A stretch of DNA of 64,000 nt, from the NCBI GenBank assembly GCA_010909165.1, contig MU008227.1, positions 1 to 64,000 of the forward strand, written 5' to 3'. Every line of letters starts with the position of its first letter. Position 1 is the stretch's first letter. Positions 21,556 through 32,559 of this stretch are shown in pieces. The position numbers and the translations under genes were made by a program. The notes beneath the pieces were generated by a model, which saw nothing but the letters and a program-made list of their open reading frames with translations, did no database searches and was not told the origin of the DNA. Source of the stretch: Anthoceros angustus. Its lineage: Eukaryota; Streptophyta; Anthocerotopsida; Anthocerotales; Anthocerotaceae.

Positions 21556-22194
21556 GTATCGTGCCTGAAGGGCTTCACTAAGCCCTCTCAAAGGAGCCAA
21601 TTCTAGCCATAAAATGTGCGGCATCTTCATTCTACACCTCTGCTAAGAATCACTGTTGGAGACATACATGCACGTTGCGACCAGTAGAGAACCACCGTTG
21701 AGTACGTCTAAGTTTCACCCTTTTCTCCCATACGAGGGTTTTGAATAGGTTGGCCTGAGACCCTAATTCCACCACCCGCCTTCAGAAAGTCTGCCAACCA
21801 TAAAACTTCAAGTACTGATTGTCGCAGATGAAAATCCATGCGCCGACGACTATCTCCTAGGATCTGTAGGTGTGGAACAGCAGCAAATTATCCGAAATAC
21901 ACGCAATGTGAAAGAGCTTGACCATCTCTCCACTGAGATTGGACAAACACCCCATATTGAAGCTGTTCATGAACGCCTACTACAAGCTCAGACTGGCAGA
22001 TCATCACTGTCCCACAAGCTAACCACTTTTCACTAGCTGTCAGCCATCACAAACGGTATCTACATTTGAGGTCCTTTCGTGCTTCAGAGACCATTTCCTG
22101 CTAAGGAAGGTGACATTCACCTGCATTTGCCTTTATCTCAGATGCTTGGACTACAACAGCAATTCTCAAGACAAACTTCACCTAGTTTCAGCGG
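21556..22194 (-). other. 3' flank and probable 3' UTR of the palmitoyltransferase gene
   Basis: Unique sequence downstream of the stop codon on the minus strand. No open frame of note. It probably holds the 3' UTR and polyadenylation region. I saw no long poly(A) tract such as a recent retrocopy would leave. Confidence 0.4.
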
Positions 22195-24573
22195 TCAAAA
22201 CTGGGAATTACCAGATGGACCCAGACCAGGGGAAGCAACGGGCATTGCGTGAGGTTGAAACACTGGGGACTGCGACCTCAATGGAATACGAGGTCGGCTC
22301 TCCTTGTTGGCTTCTCGTGGAAGTTTTATCCTAAAATCCTGCTGCCTCAAAGGAAGCCGTGGGGGCAGACTCTGAGCGGACTCTTTCAGCGCAGGCATCT
22401 TCGCATCCAGAGTAAGCGGACCACCGTAGAAGATGCACGTCCCGTTGAACCGAAGAGTGTCTGAATCGGTCGGTCCTGGGGAGGCAGTTCGGGCACCTGG
22501 CCTTGAAGGACTAGCCTGCGAGGAAGAGAAATTCTCCGAGGCAAAATCGGACGACACTGGCTCATCTGAAACAGACGGTGAAGCGGATGGATCAGGCCAA
22601 GCCAACCTTGACCTTGAAAATATCGAGGTACCACATACCCTGCCACTGCTCACCGATGTGCCAGCTCTTGAAGTAATCTTTGTAGCGTCAACAGAAGAAT
22701 CCCCAGTGGTATTCCAACTTCCCTTCGTCTCCACCTGAGATGCTTTAGCTAGATCATGATGCTGCTGTGGTGCCAGATCATCGGCACTCTCGCCACTTGA
22801 TGCCTCATAACCATCACTTGCAGCAGTTAAGTCCACCCACGAACTACCCTCTGCACCGAACATAGAAGACCCTGTAGTGTCAGGAGTAGGTTGCTTCTGC
22901 TTGGTAGACGAAGCAAGAACCATCAAAGACAAAGGCACGGCTTCCTGCTGACTACTTAAGTTTGGCGCCGACAGGACCAGACTGCTATAGGGCACAGATC
23001 TCTCTGTGGTCCGAAGAGGGCTCAACGTCAGGTCATTAGCACCAGAAAGTGGGCTGTTCACAACACTTCTAGGGTGCTCAAATGCAGAATTCCAGTCGCC
23101 CCTGCTCATATGAGAAGAAGTCCAGACCGATTGGGATGAATGGCACGAGGTCTCCTCGTTTGCGTCTTTGACTGTCACACGATGGTCATGACTTGTGCTG
23201 CTTACCCTACTCAAATTGCCACTGGAGCTGCACTCTAACTGCCCTTTTCCTGCATCCCGACTCGCTACGTACCGCAGGACGGACGAGTTCTCCCTAGCTT
23301 TGACAGCCGCCCGCGCGGCCTCATCGGCGTTGAGTTTTGCCAGCTTCCATGCACTGATGCGGACGGGCCGCTTTTGCAGCCGTAGCTCCCGCCCGATTAC
23401 GTTGCTTAGAGCATCAGGATCCACCGTAGAAGGAATTCTGCCTGAACCAAGATGTGGCACCACCTCGTCCTGATGCTCTACAAAAATCTTGGGTGGTGTA
23501 CACCAAGCACCCCTGTTGTGGAGACCTAACGAGCTCGAGCCACTGAGAGCAGTGGCAGTTGAACTGGCTGGAGTAGATGGTATGCTAGGAACATCCCCTT
23601 CGACGGAGTCTCCCTGGGCATCTGCCTGTGCTCTCATTGCAATCACATACTCATAGGTGGAGATGCCCTTGCGGATGAGAATAATGTGAAAGAAGAGAAG
23701 CTCTCCTAATGGAATGGAGGCGACGAAAGACACAGCAGCGCAGATAGCAACAAGGACAGCAAATGGCGGCCTGGAAAAGCTGTTGCCAAGCTTCTCCACA
23801 ATCTGATGCTCAATACCACGTCTGTCCACGAAGCAACGCACTAATACTGCAGTTCCAATGCCCCACTGAAGATTAAGCAAGACTAGACTGGTCGACATGA
23901 GGGCCACAAAGGTCGCGTAGTTCCTCTTGCCGACGCAGTTGTTGAGCCATCGACAATGGTGGTCGAACCCATCGACACACTTGTCGCAGCTGCGGCAATG
24001 CTTGCTATGTTTTCGGACCTCCGCATTGCACAGGGTGCAGAACAAGATGTCCTCGTCAGCAACAGGCTGCTGCGAAGAGGAGCGGCCGTTACAGTTGTCG
24101 GGACAGACCAGCCAAGTGCACAGCAGGCAGGGCAGACCGGTAAGAAAAAGATATCTACGTCGCGGCTGGGCGGCTGAGGATGTGAGGTCGCCAGCGGGCA
24201 GAACATCCCAACCATAGCTAACACGCTGAGCCGGCTCTCCGAAGGCTTTGGTCCGAGAGGAAGATGACAGGGAATGCTGGGGTGAACGGCGGGCAACCTC
24301 GGCAGGCAACTTCAAGTCAGACTTAAAAGGAGGAGAGACGAACCTGGCTAAGACACCAGGATCAGCAGGATCGATAGCAGAACAGCGGACATAGAGGAGG
24401 AAGACACTGGCAGCAAGGAAGGAGTAAAGTATGACGGCAGCGTACTCCACATACTTACTGCCAAGGAAGGGCGCCAGGAAGACGTAGAATCCAACAGCCA
24501 GCAAGAAGAAAGCCGTGATGGCCACAACCTGGAACGGGTGGGCCGGGAGCTGCCACCCATGGCGGCGCACCAT
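22195..24573 (-). CDS. DHHC-type protein S-acyltransferase (palmitoyltransferase), PAT19-22 subgroup
   Basis: An uninterrupted 792-codon ORF ending in TGA at 22,195-22,197. The start is ATG at 24,571-24,573 (MVRRHGWQLPAHPFQVVAIT). The frame stays open 9 bp further upstream but that codon is TTG, and MVRRHGWQLP is the family's normal N-terminus. The enzyme attaches long-chain acyl groups to cysteines of target proteins at membranes. Four membrane segments lie near residues 14-35, 42-62, 224-247 and 270-298. A DPADPG motif follows the second (68-73). The cysteine-rich domain spans about 179-225 with CTLC, HSKHCRSCDKC and catalytic DHHC at 204-207. A TTxE-like STYE lies at 305-308. The long cytosolic tail includes RISAWKLAKLNADEAARA, a hallmark of PAT19-22, and IFYGGPL near the end. 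No intron is visible, unlike the Arabidopsis relatives as I recall them, so a retrogene origin is possible. The intact frame suggests function. Confidence 0.95.
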   Translation of the reverse strand: MVRRHGWQLPAHPFQVVAITAFFLLAVGFYVFLAPFLGSKYVEYAAVILYSFLAASVFLLYVRCSAIDPADPGVLARFVSPPFKSDLKLPAEVARRSPQHSLSSSSRTKAFGEPAQRVSYGWDVLPAGDLTSSAAQPRRRYLFLTGLPCLLCTWLVCPDNCNGRSSSQQPVADEDILFCTLCNAEVRKHSKHCRSCDKCVDGFDHHCRWLNNCVGKRNYATFVALMSTSLVLLNLQWGIGTAVLVRCFVDRRGIEHQIVEKLGNSFSRPPFAVLVAICAAVSFVASIPLGELLFFHIILIRKGISTYEYVIAMRAQADAQGDSVEGDVPSIPSTPASSTATALSGSSSLGLHNRGAWCTPPKIFVEHQDEVVPHLGSGRIPSTVDPDALSNVIGRELRLQKRPVRISAWKLAKLNADEAARAAVKARENSSVLRYVASRDAGKGQLECSSSGNLSRVSSTSHDHRVTVKDANEETSCHSSQSVWTSSHMSRGDWNSAFEHPRSVVNSPLSGANDLTLSPLRTTERSVPYSSLVLSAPNLSSQQEAVPLSLMVLASSTKQKQPTPDTTGSSMFGAEGSSWVDLTAASDGYEASSGESADDLAPQQHHDLAKASQVETKGSWNTTGDSSVDATKITSRAGTSVSSGRVCGTSIFSRSRLAWPDPSASPSVSDEPVSSDFASENFSSSQASPSRPGARTASPGPTDSDTLRFNGTCIFYGGPLTLDAKMPALKESAQSLPPRLPLRQQDFRIKLPREANKESRPRIPLRSQSPVFQPHAMPVASPGLGPSGNSQF

Positions 24574-24740
24574 CGCTAGCAAGACGCCCTGCCCTTCAAG
24601 AGCGAGAAGAACATAGACTCGCTAAGAGCGGAGAAGTCGCCTCGCTAAAAAACCGAAAAGCGTCGAAACAGACAGCACGAAAATTGTCCGACCACTGCGG
24701 TATTATTCTGTTTCAAATATAATTTAGGCGTATACGCATA
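24574..24740 (-). promoter_or_regulatory. 5' UTR and proximal promoter of the palmitoyltransferase gene
   Basis: G+C-balanced leader immediately upstream of the ATG; the start context GCGATGG is favourable. An A/T-rich run near 24,710-24,725 (minus strand AAATTATATTTGAAAC) could be a TATA region about 140 bp upstream, but no single box stands out. Confidence 0.35.
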
Positions 24741-25450
24741 CACACTTGGTAAGAATGTGTTGGAGATTTAGAATGGGCACCTAATAAGCTCGAGTATCCA
24801 ACGGCCTATTAAGAAATGAATTCAAAAAATTAAGAATAAAGATTACTTAGATAACAGTACACTATATAATAAATATTAAAATAATTATGACTTAAATTAA
24901 AACTTTGAGTAAAGTTAAGTGGTCTAGTATTTAATACCCACATAAGAAGATAACTTCCTAATTGAGAATCAACTACCTATTATGTAATAACTGCTCATCA
25001 ACAAACCATTTCAAGCCTATTGGGACCAGACAGCCACAATCAAATAAAAATTTTTGAGTAAAGTTAAATGGGAAAATATTTAATACCCACGTAAGAAGAT
25101 AACTTCCTAATTGAGAATCAACTATCTATTATGTAATAACTACAATCATGCTGGGTCCGGCAGTCACTAGGCGACCTTGAGTTCGCCAAAGCTGATTTTT
25201 TGCACCTAGAGGTATCATTATTTTTTCGTGCCTAAACAGTATATAATAAAGGAAGCAATGTGTTGAGAAGATTACAATTTGTACGGAATAAATCAGCACT
25301 CTACGTATCATTATTTTTTCTTGCCTAAAAAGTACAAAATAAAGTCAGCAATGTGCTAGGACAATTACAATTTGTATGGAATTTAGAAATCCATCAGAAC
25401 TATCGCGGATGGAATTTAAAATTCCATCAGATCAGGCTGCTAAAACTCGG
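24741..25450. repeat. AT-rich intergenic DNA with two direct duplications
   Basis: 89 bp at 24,904-24,992 ('tttgagtaaagttaa...ttatgtaataact') recurs at 25,053-25,141. A second pair of about 77 bp ('gtatcattattttttc...tttgta') lies at 25,212-25,288 and 25,305-25,381. Both are tandem-like with short spacers. A palindrome GGAATTTAAAATTCC sits near 25,412-25,426. No gene. Confidence 0.85.
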
Positions 25451-26177
25451 GTAGAATGTTACCCATTTCCCCACCCTCTAAAATCTTTTGGGCCTACGGA
25501 TAATAACTTTTTCAAACTTAAGGAGGAGCCTTAACGGGGTATCTATCCTAACCCGTCTACCAACTTCTGGTGGGTATTAAAAGCATTTTTTGTGACTTTG
25601 GGATTTTTTAATCAAGGGACGCGTCTAGTCATGATGGTGGGGCACTGCCATGCCTACGCCCAGCCGTGCAGGCATGGTAGTGGGGCGCCGACATGGCGGC
25701 GCCTTAAAAGAAACCCTAATTTAATAAGTTTTAAAAACTAAACTTGGGACTCAAGTCTTCTAGTTCCTAGCCCCAAGTACTTACCACTTCACCAACTTCT
25801 ATAAATAATATACAAGTTTTTTTGGCAAAAGATATATAAAAAGTAAAAGAGCTAGCATGCTAGCACCTCATGCCCTTATGGTCCCTCCAAAAGGCGCGGG
25901 CATGCCGGCGCTCTTAGGTTTTGTGTGCACACCGATATGCTTGCGTCCGCATAAACACTATGGCCTGCAATTGCAACCACTTATCGTGCACCAATACGCA
26001 TTATGCCTTATCCATGTTAGACCATGGGTTGCGTGTTTGCGCAAGCAGCAGGTAGCTTCGGTGTTTGCCTGTGCATCAATCCTTTACCATTTTGGTTTGG
26101 AAGAAGGTTCAAGCCTACTTGCGTTTTGGCTTTCACAGGTTTGAATCAAGACAACTTGTCTTGGTCAAGCAAGCAAC
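25451..26177. other. no gene seen
   Basis: Noncoding. A strong hairpin-forming stretch lies at about 25,649-25,678 (CCATGCCTACG...GTGCAGGCATGG). Short open frames from 25,857 onward have no recognisable motif. Confidence 0.35.
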
Positions 26178-26470
26178 CCCATTAGAAAAGGGCATCCATG
26201 TTACACTTTATGTTAAGATTTGGACTCCCCTTTGTTGCAATTATGTTGAAATCTTGGGGTCTTGTAACACTTTTTGGGCCCCTTGTTACAATCAGGTTTG
26301 GAAACCAACCCTCCACCTTGTTACAGTCATGTTACAATTTTGTTACAATTATGTTGCAATGTAGTGAGAGGTGGTATGTGTCCCCTCTCAAAATTTCAAT
26401 ATAATTGCAATAGCCAAAGTGTAGCGTCTCTTGTTACAGTTTTGCAGGCTTGGTATTGAACCTCCTCCCC
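26178..26470 (+). repeat. ~300-bp diverged direct repeat, copy 1
   Basis: Shares with 27,199-27,499 the runs 'atgttacactttatgttaag', 'aacactttttgggccccttg', 'agtgagaggtg' and 'gaacctcctc'. Spacing between copies is about 1.02 kb. The pair flanks an ORF tail (26,868-27,098), which would suit the ends of a small element, but no TG...CA termini or target duplication were found. Confidence 0.75.
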
Positions 26471-26867
26471 ATCTACATTAACCCTTGCTTTTACTCCCAT
26501 ATTTTGCCGGTGCTATCATTGTAATATGTGTACAGGGCTGTACATGTATTCTACGTGTATGCTTTCATAATATAACACACTTATTTCTATAGATTGCGGC
26601 GTCACCATCAAGTGAGAGGTGTGCGTCGTCTCTTCATAGCAGGGAGCTAGGTACATATGGAGGGAATGGCAGTGTCCAGCAAACACCAAGGCCGACTGTG
26701 TCGCAACAGGATGGGTAGGAGAAAGAAGGAAGACCAGCCGGGGGGAAGCGTGGGGTCCTACATGTGTGCCTAATGTTGGAAAACAAACGTTGCCCTCAAC
26801 GGGGGCAGGCTGACATGGGAGGCGAGAAGCAGAGATGAGGCATCTGTCTGTGGGATTCGAGAAGTAG

Positions 26868-27098
26868 GCAATTGGTAGGCTGACGGCATCACGGCATGGT
26901 GATGAGGGGGAAGAGAACAGGGAGGTGGAGGAAGAGGACGCAGAGGACAACGAGCCCGTACCGAACTTTGTACTAGACACATACCTAGCAGAGTCTAAGG
27001 CCAAGGGCATGGACTTGCACACTGGGGCTCCTGTAGAGGTGACGCAGGTTGTGGAGAAAGGAGGAGGCCGGAAAAGGAAAGTAAGAGAAGTGCCTTGA
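26868..27098 (+). pseudogene. acidic-basic ORF tail, unassigned
   Basis: An open plus-strand frame after an in-frame TAG at 26,865. It contains REVEEEDAEDNEPVPNFVLD, then YLAESKAKGMDLHTGAPVEV, and ends with a basic GGGRKRKVREVP and a TGA at 27,096-27,098. The acidic run followed by a nuclear-localisation-like cluster looks like the C-terminus of a nuclear protein, possibly a transposase or captured gene. No start codon context or family could be identified. Confidence 0.35.
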
Positions 27099-27198
27099 GA
27101 GCCGAAAGGGGGAGAAAGAATAACACGGTCGAGGGCTGTGCCGGCAAACAGGACATTGACAAGCACAGAATCGGTGGCAGGGAGTGGGCGAAAACAAA

Positions 27199-27499
27199 CC
27201 CTACTAGAAAAGAGCAGCCTATGTTACACTTTATGTTAAGATTTGGACCCCTGGATGTAACACTCATGTTGCAATTTTGGGGCCATGTAACACTTTTTGG
27301 GCCCCTTGTTACACTTTGGCTTGGAAACCAGACCACGGCTGTTGTTGCAATCATGTTGCAATGGTGTTGTCATTATGTTAAGATGAAGTGAGAGGTGCTT
27401 TTGCCCTCTCTCAAGATTGCAACATGATTGCAACATCTAAAGTGTTACAAGAGAGGTCTTGTAACACTTTTGTAGGCATGGTACCGAACCTCCTCATCC
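27199..27499 (+). repeat. ~300-bp diverged direct repeat, copy 2
   Basis: Second copy of 26,178-26,470, diverged by scattered substitutions and indels. Rich in GTTGCAA/GTTACA motifs, several near-palindromic. Confidence 0.75.
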
Positions 27500-28271
27500 A
27501 CCATTGCCCTTTTACTTTTGCCCTATGGAATACCACGTTTTTGCTTGGTAGTTACCATCGATCGCCCATCAATACGACCACATATAAATACGTATGTCAA
27601 TACATCCTTCACACTATCGCATATCATCTACGATAATCAGCTGTACTATATTATTTTAGTACTATCTGACCATATTCAATTTCATATAAAGAAGTTTGTA
27701 TATCAACGATGTTACGTGACGATTACCTTTGGTACATATTCATGATACGATACTTTGTATTTACTATTTGTGTAAATTGAAGGCCCTTTATACCCCTACT
27801 TTGTAGCATATCTTCGCATGGGTTTTTCCCATGTCAATATCCATGACTTCCTGCGGTAGCACTTTATCCCCATCTATCACCTTATTGTGACGATCACCGT
27901 GGAGGTTATGGCCCAAGATTGTACTATCTCACGGAGGCAATTTGGTGTCTTGTAGGCTTATGCTACCTCCATCTAAGGACTTCCTACTCGTCGTGTGCAC
28001 CTCGAAATCGGCCCTCCGTTCAATTCGCAATTTTCTTCTTCCCCTCAAGCGTTAGAGGCAAGCTTTGCCCTTCCATCAACTTCCTCCACGCCTTTTGCGC
28101 ACATTACACATACAAACCAACATGCCCATCATGAGTTATCCAGTTAATGGGTTTCGACTGACAAGGCTCCATCCTTACCTTTACCTGCGGTCCCTCCTCT
28201 TTTCTTCTACCCTTCTTCTTGGACATGTTCCTCTTCCATCCTCGTTCTTGTTTGTCGCAGCCCGTTGCCCT
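27500..28271. other. no gene seen
   Basis: Noncoding DNA between the repeat pair and the left LTR of Copia-C. AT-rich to about 27,900, then mixed. Open frames are short and unsupported. Confidence 0.35.
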
Positions 28272-28548
28272 TGAAACACTCGCCCACCGCGGCTCTCATG
28301 TCTACCGAAGGGATGGTGTGGCGACACATGGTGGAAAGAGGAGAGGAGAGAGAGGAGGAAGCAAATGTATCTCTCTCATTGAGATGAGGCTTGGGGTATT
28401 TATACCCTCCAGCAAGGCTCCCTAGGAAGCTCCACAAGAAGCCCCTAGGAAGGAGCACAAGAAGCTTCCTAGTGATTAGCTTACTAAACTAATGATAACT
28501 TAGACTAAGTGTATTAGTCTAAGTACATTGGGCTTTAATACCCTTACA
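28272..28548 (-). repeat. Copia-C 3' LTR
   Basis: About 277 bp, matching 33,995-34,256 over 'gcaaatgtatctctctcatt', 'ggggtatttataccctcc', 'aggaagctccacaagaagcc' and 'ttagtctaagtacattg'. The perfect palindrome GGGTATTTATACCC at about 28,393-28,406 covers the likely TATA region. Immediately right is the polypyrimidine complement of the polypurine tract. Confidence 0.85.
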
Positions 28549-28659
28549 ACCTCCCACTTAAAGGCCAATTTACCTTCGTAGAAGAATGGACTATCTCATG
28601 CCCATCGATGTCCGAGCTTGTGCAAATTGCTCAGAGAGTCCCTTGGTAAGAATATCTGA

Positions 28660-29300
28660 GGTTGGTGGTGTGAACCTTGACAAGTTGTACCCTCTTGTCA
28701 TCCAACACCTCTCGAATGAAGTGATACTTCACATCCACATGTTTAGTCTTCGCATGAAACTGGATTCTTTGCCAATTGGATAGCACTCGGCTATCACAAT
28801 GCAACACGGCGACTCAACCTTGATCCCCAAGTCTCCCACTAAGCAGCAAGCCATATGGCTTCCTTGCAAGCCTCGATTCTTTGCAACATACTCCTCTGTG
28901 GTAGATATGGTGCACGCAAGCGAGATCGCCATGAGGGCCCCTCCGTGCACATGAAGACATAACTGATGTGGACCTCCTTTTGTCCATATCCCACATAATC
29001 GGCATCTGTACCCAACCACATGCATCTTCACTACCAAAACATATGCACAAAGCTTTTGTACCATTCGGATACCTCATAACTCCTTTTACGCCTCCCAATG
29101 CTTCTTGCGGGTTTGACATAAACACTAACCACTCCCTGCAAAGGCAATGTCGGGACGTGTAGCAATCATTGCATACATCAAACTCCCTACGGTGATGAGT
29201 ATGGGACCTTCTCCATTTCTTTGTCCTCCTCGAGCTTGGGCAATCCTCGCTTGAAAGTTTCACATATGGAGGCAATGGACCCAATGGCTTCCCTTCTCCA
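28660..29300 (-). pseudogene. Copia-C RNase H remnant
   Basis: Minus-strand fragments read NGTKALCICFGSEDA (about 29,080), DADYVG then MDKRRSTSGYVF-like text (about 28,970), and the ISTTEEYVA motif (about 28,890), corresponding to the Copia RNase H TEAEY box. Frames change several times. Confidence 0.8.
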
Positions 29301-29483
29301 TGTTGAAGCGTTGAAGCACCTGTTAATGTATTAAAATGCGAGACAAATAAAGCGGCGCTTATGTTTGACGATAAATATATGGCTCGCCTCTCCCAAGTCT
29401 GTCATTTCAAAGTGAGCATTCAACTTTGACTTCAACGAAATCTCATGATCTTGTTTCAATTAGCATATCATCCACATAGAGGA

Positions 29484-29920
29484 TCAAAATGAGCAAGCTT
29501 TGATCCTTAGCTTCGTATAGAGGCAATGATCCTCATCGCTACGTTTGTAGCCTTGAGAAAGCATAAATGAGTGGAACTTGTGATACCACTCTCCTGTTTC
29601 AAACCATAAAGGCTCTTCCTCAACACGCAGATTCTCTTTGCCCTTCTCAACAAAACCTTCTGGTTGCTGCATGTAGACGTCCTCTTGAAGGTCACCATGC
29701 AAGAATGCCGTCTTAACATCCATCTATACAAGTTTCATATCATTCTTAGCAACCAAAGCAAGAACACATCGCAAAGTTGTCATTTTGACTACTGGTGAGA
29801 AAATCTCATCAAAGTCAATGCCTTGTTGTTGCTTGAAACCCTTAGCGATCGTGCCTTGTACTTTGGTTTGCCATCAAGGTATGACCTTCATCTTGTACAC
29901 CCATTTGCGGTGGTGCCTTC
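29484..29920 (-). pseudogene. Copia-C reverse transcriptase remnant
   Basis: Minus strand 29,723-29,640 reads MDVKTAFLHGDLQEDVYMQQ then PEGFVEKGKENL, the standard Copia RT core start. It continues with PLWFETGEWYHKF (a damaged LYGLKQSPRQWYKRF) and FMLSQGYKRSDEDHCLYTK. The YVDD box region further left is degraded. Confidence 0.85.
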
Positions 29921-31560
29921 TTATCCCCAGCAACCAACTCCCAAGTTTGGTTCTTATGCAATTCATTTATGCATGGCCTTCTCACACTTTGTTACTCATT
30001 GACATGGCCTCTTTGTAAGAAGAGGGTTCCCCACAATCTCGGCACATAATCCGAGATGGATCATACTCGAGGTCGTGTAATCTGCGACCTACGAGCCAGC
30101 ACCTCTATAGGAGCTTGTTCGACTCTTGGTTCATCTACGGTGGAGGAATGTGCTCCACATTACCAGTTATCAACGCCCATGATGATCATGTCCATCTTCT
30201 TGGAAGATCACCCTTCGCACCTCCACAGTTGGAGTAGGCTTCCTGCATCTTGTTCTCATTGAAGAACACGTCGTTAGTACGAACAACCTTTCTAGCCTCG
30301 GATCCCACAAAGCGGTATCCCATCTCACGGAATCACCAAGAAAAATACATTTCTTGGACTTAGGTGCCAACTTGTCCCGAAACTCTTTTGGAACATGGCG
30401 GTATGCCTCACAAACACTCGCGGATGCTTGTAGGATGGTTTCTTTCGGACCATAGCTCCTCGGAACACCTCATCATGACCTTATTAGGAGATCATTAATA
30501 AGATGAACTGCAGATGAACCATACAAAACCCATTAGGCAATCCAGTTTGACAACAAACTACGCATCCTCTCACGAATGGTTACATTCATCCGCTCACCAC
30601 ACCATTTTGTGGAGGAGATCGGCGCTCAATTCTCTTTTGATTCCCTTGGAATCACGGAATGACCGAAAGCAAACATACTCTCCACCATTATCGTCCTTAG
30701 ACACTTTGGCGGGGATTCTCTACAAGGGTGACAAATTTACAAACACCGTCGAACTTCATCCTTTTCCTCAAAGGATAAACCCACACCTTGCGTGAGAAAT
30801 CATCTATGAAAGTGACAAAATAGGAGGCCTAATGATGATGAGGCATAGGTCCACATACATCACGTGAACCAACTCAAGAGGTTTACTCCTACTTTTACCT
30901 CTTGTTCGATGTGATGATTTTTGCATTTCCCATATAAGCAGTGCTCACACATCGAGAGATCGGAGAAGTTAAACGAGGATATAACGAGCGAGATAAAACC
31001 TTCATTCCCTTCGAGACATATGTCCTAACCGGCAATGCCACAAGGAAACATTTGGGCTGCTCACATCACATGATCTTTGGATGTTTACAAGTGAGTACAA
31101 AGTGCCACACTTGATCCACGAGCTAACACAAGAGAACCTTTGGAGATCTTCCAAGAGTGATCCCCAAAACCAGTGGTAACCGCATCATCCAAGCATCTGC
31201 GCTAATCATGCTCTTTGTCAACGGAACATGCCTAACGTCCTTGACATGAATGAAGATCCGTTGTCAAACTTGAGTTGCACATCACCCTCGCGCTGCGATG
31301 CATAGTTATTTCCAAGCCTAACGCATCCTTTCCTTGTAGCATCATCGTGCTAAACCACTCTATGAGGAGTAACATGGAAAGATGCACCGAATCAATTATC
31401 CAATTGCGAATAAATGACTATCCACGGTACATTAATTGTATGCATTCAAGTAAGAAGAGATAAGGACATCTCCGTCCTCAATAGTTTAACTCTTCCAACC
31501 GACATTCTCGCCTTCTTGTCGTCCGCTTCTTCTCTTTTCCTTGGTCCTTTTGAACTTCTC
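29921..31560 (-). pseudogene. Copia-C integrase and protease region, heavily decayed
   Basis: Expected order and scattered similarity place protease, GAG-pre-integrase and integrase here. The clearest piece is minus 30,370-30,330, MAPKSKKCIFLGDS, the 'PKSKKCIFLGY' motif at the integrase C-terminal side. No domain is intact. Confidence 0.65.
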
Positions 31561-31570
31561 GCACTCTCTT

Positions 31571-32290
31571 TTAGTGACCCCTTTTGTGACAATAGTGACA
31601 CTCCACATTCTTGTTACGACTACGAGATTTTACGAGAGAAGCTTCTCCGGTTGCTTCCCCTTGCATGGACCTCCCTCTCACTATGAGGGCACCTTTGGAA
31701 CCTTTGGAAGGTTCCATGTTTTCCTTCACCTCCTCAGTTAACAGGCTACCTTCTACATTTACAATGGTAAGACCACTAGCAGGGGCAGAATTACTCAGAG
31801 CTGTACGAAAGGTGTCCCAACTCTCTGGTAATGTGACCAACAGAAACATAGCTCTCACGGAATCTGGGAATGTGATACCTTGAGATGAGAGCTGGCTGAA
31901 AATGGTATTGAAATCATTCAGATGATCGGACATCCTCGTCCCTTCCTTCATCTTCAAGTCCACCAGCTGTTTCAACCAATACACCTAAGAAGCCGCACTT
32001 TGCTTCTCATACAGGTCACACAGCTTCTGCCACAGTTCGTAACTTGTGGTCTTATCTTTCACATTGAAGTACCTGTTTTGACAATGTTAGCATGATAGTA
32101 GATCTAGCAAGCTCATCCAGTCCCGCCACTCATCTGTCATACTATACGGTTTGGCCTAACAACTTTATGGGCTTGATCGCTTTTTACGCACTAGAACATT
32201 ATACACTTGTTCTTTCCGAGCGGGAAGTTAGTACCATCTAACTACCGATGATATTGAACATGATGGCGTTTTCGATGATGAAGACATCAT
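31571..32290 (-). pseudogene. Copia-C gag remnant
   Basis: A good 137-codon frame at 31,984-31,571 reads YWLKQLVDLKMKEGTRMSDH, LNDFNTIFSQLSSQGI, LLVTLPESWDTFRTALSNSA and ends with a zinc-knuckle start CHYCHKRGH. This is a typical Copia gag (UBN2 type). Upstream, to about 32,290, the N-terminal gag region is readable in pieces (KLWQKLCDLYEK-like at about 32,025). Confidence 0.85.
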
Positions 32291-32559
32291 GATTCAAAAA
32301 TCGATCTGGATCACTCACTCGCCTTGTCGGAAAAGTCAAAATTGTTTTGTAATGTAGAAGCGCAAGTTACCGTTGTAGTAATTATGCCTTGTCTTCGTAG
32401 TCCGTATGCACTTTGTGGCTCACTTGTCGGTAGTCCTGGAGTTGAAAATTTCTCTCTCAACCCAATCAACGTTGAGGTCCCACCTTGCGGGTCCCACCGT
32501 GCGGCCCGTGTATTAGTTGTTCCGGTATTCGCGAATATTTGGCGAATACTATCGCGTTG

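Noticed and set aside
24574-24582. Upstream extension of the palmitoyltransferase start by three codons
   Set aside because: The upstream codon is TTG, not ATG; the next in-frame ATG (24,571-24,573) gives the expected MVRRHGWQLP start in good context.
26516-27166. 216-residue minus-strand ORF
   Set aside because: Low-complexity Ser/Pro text complementary to an acidic and basic plus-strand frame that looks more protein-like; no family motif.
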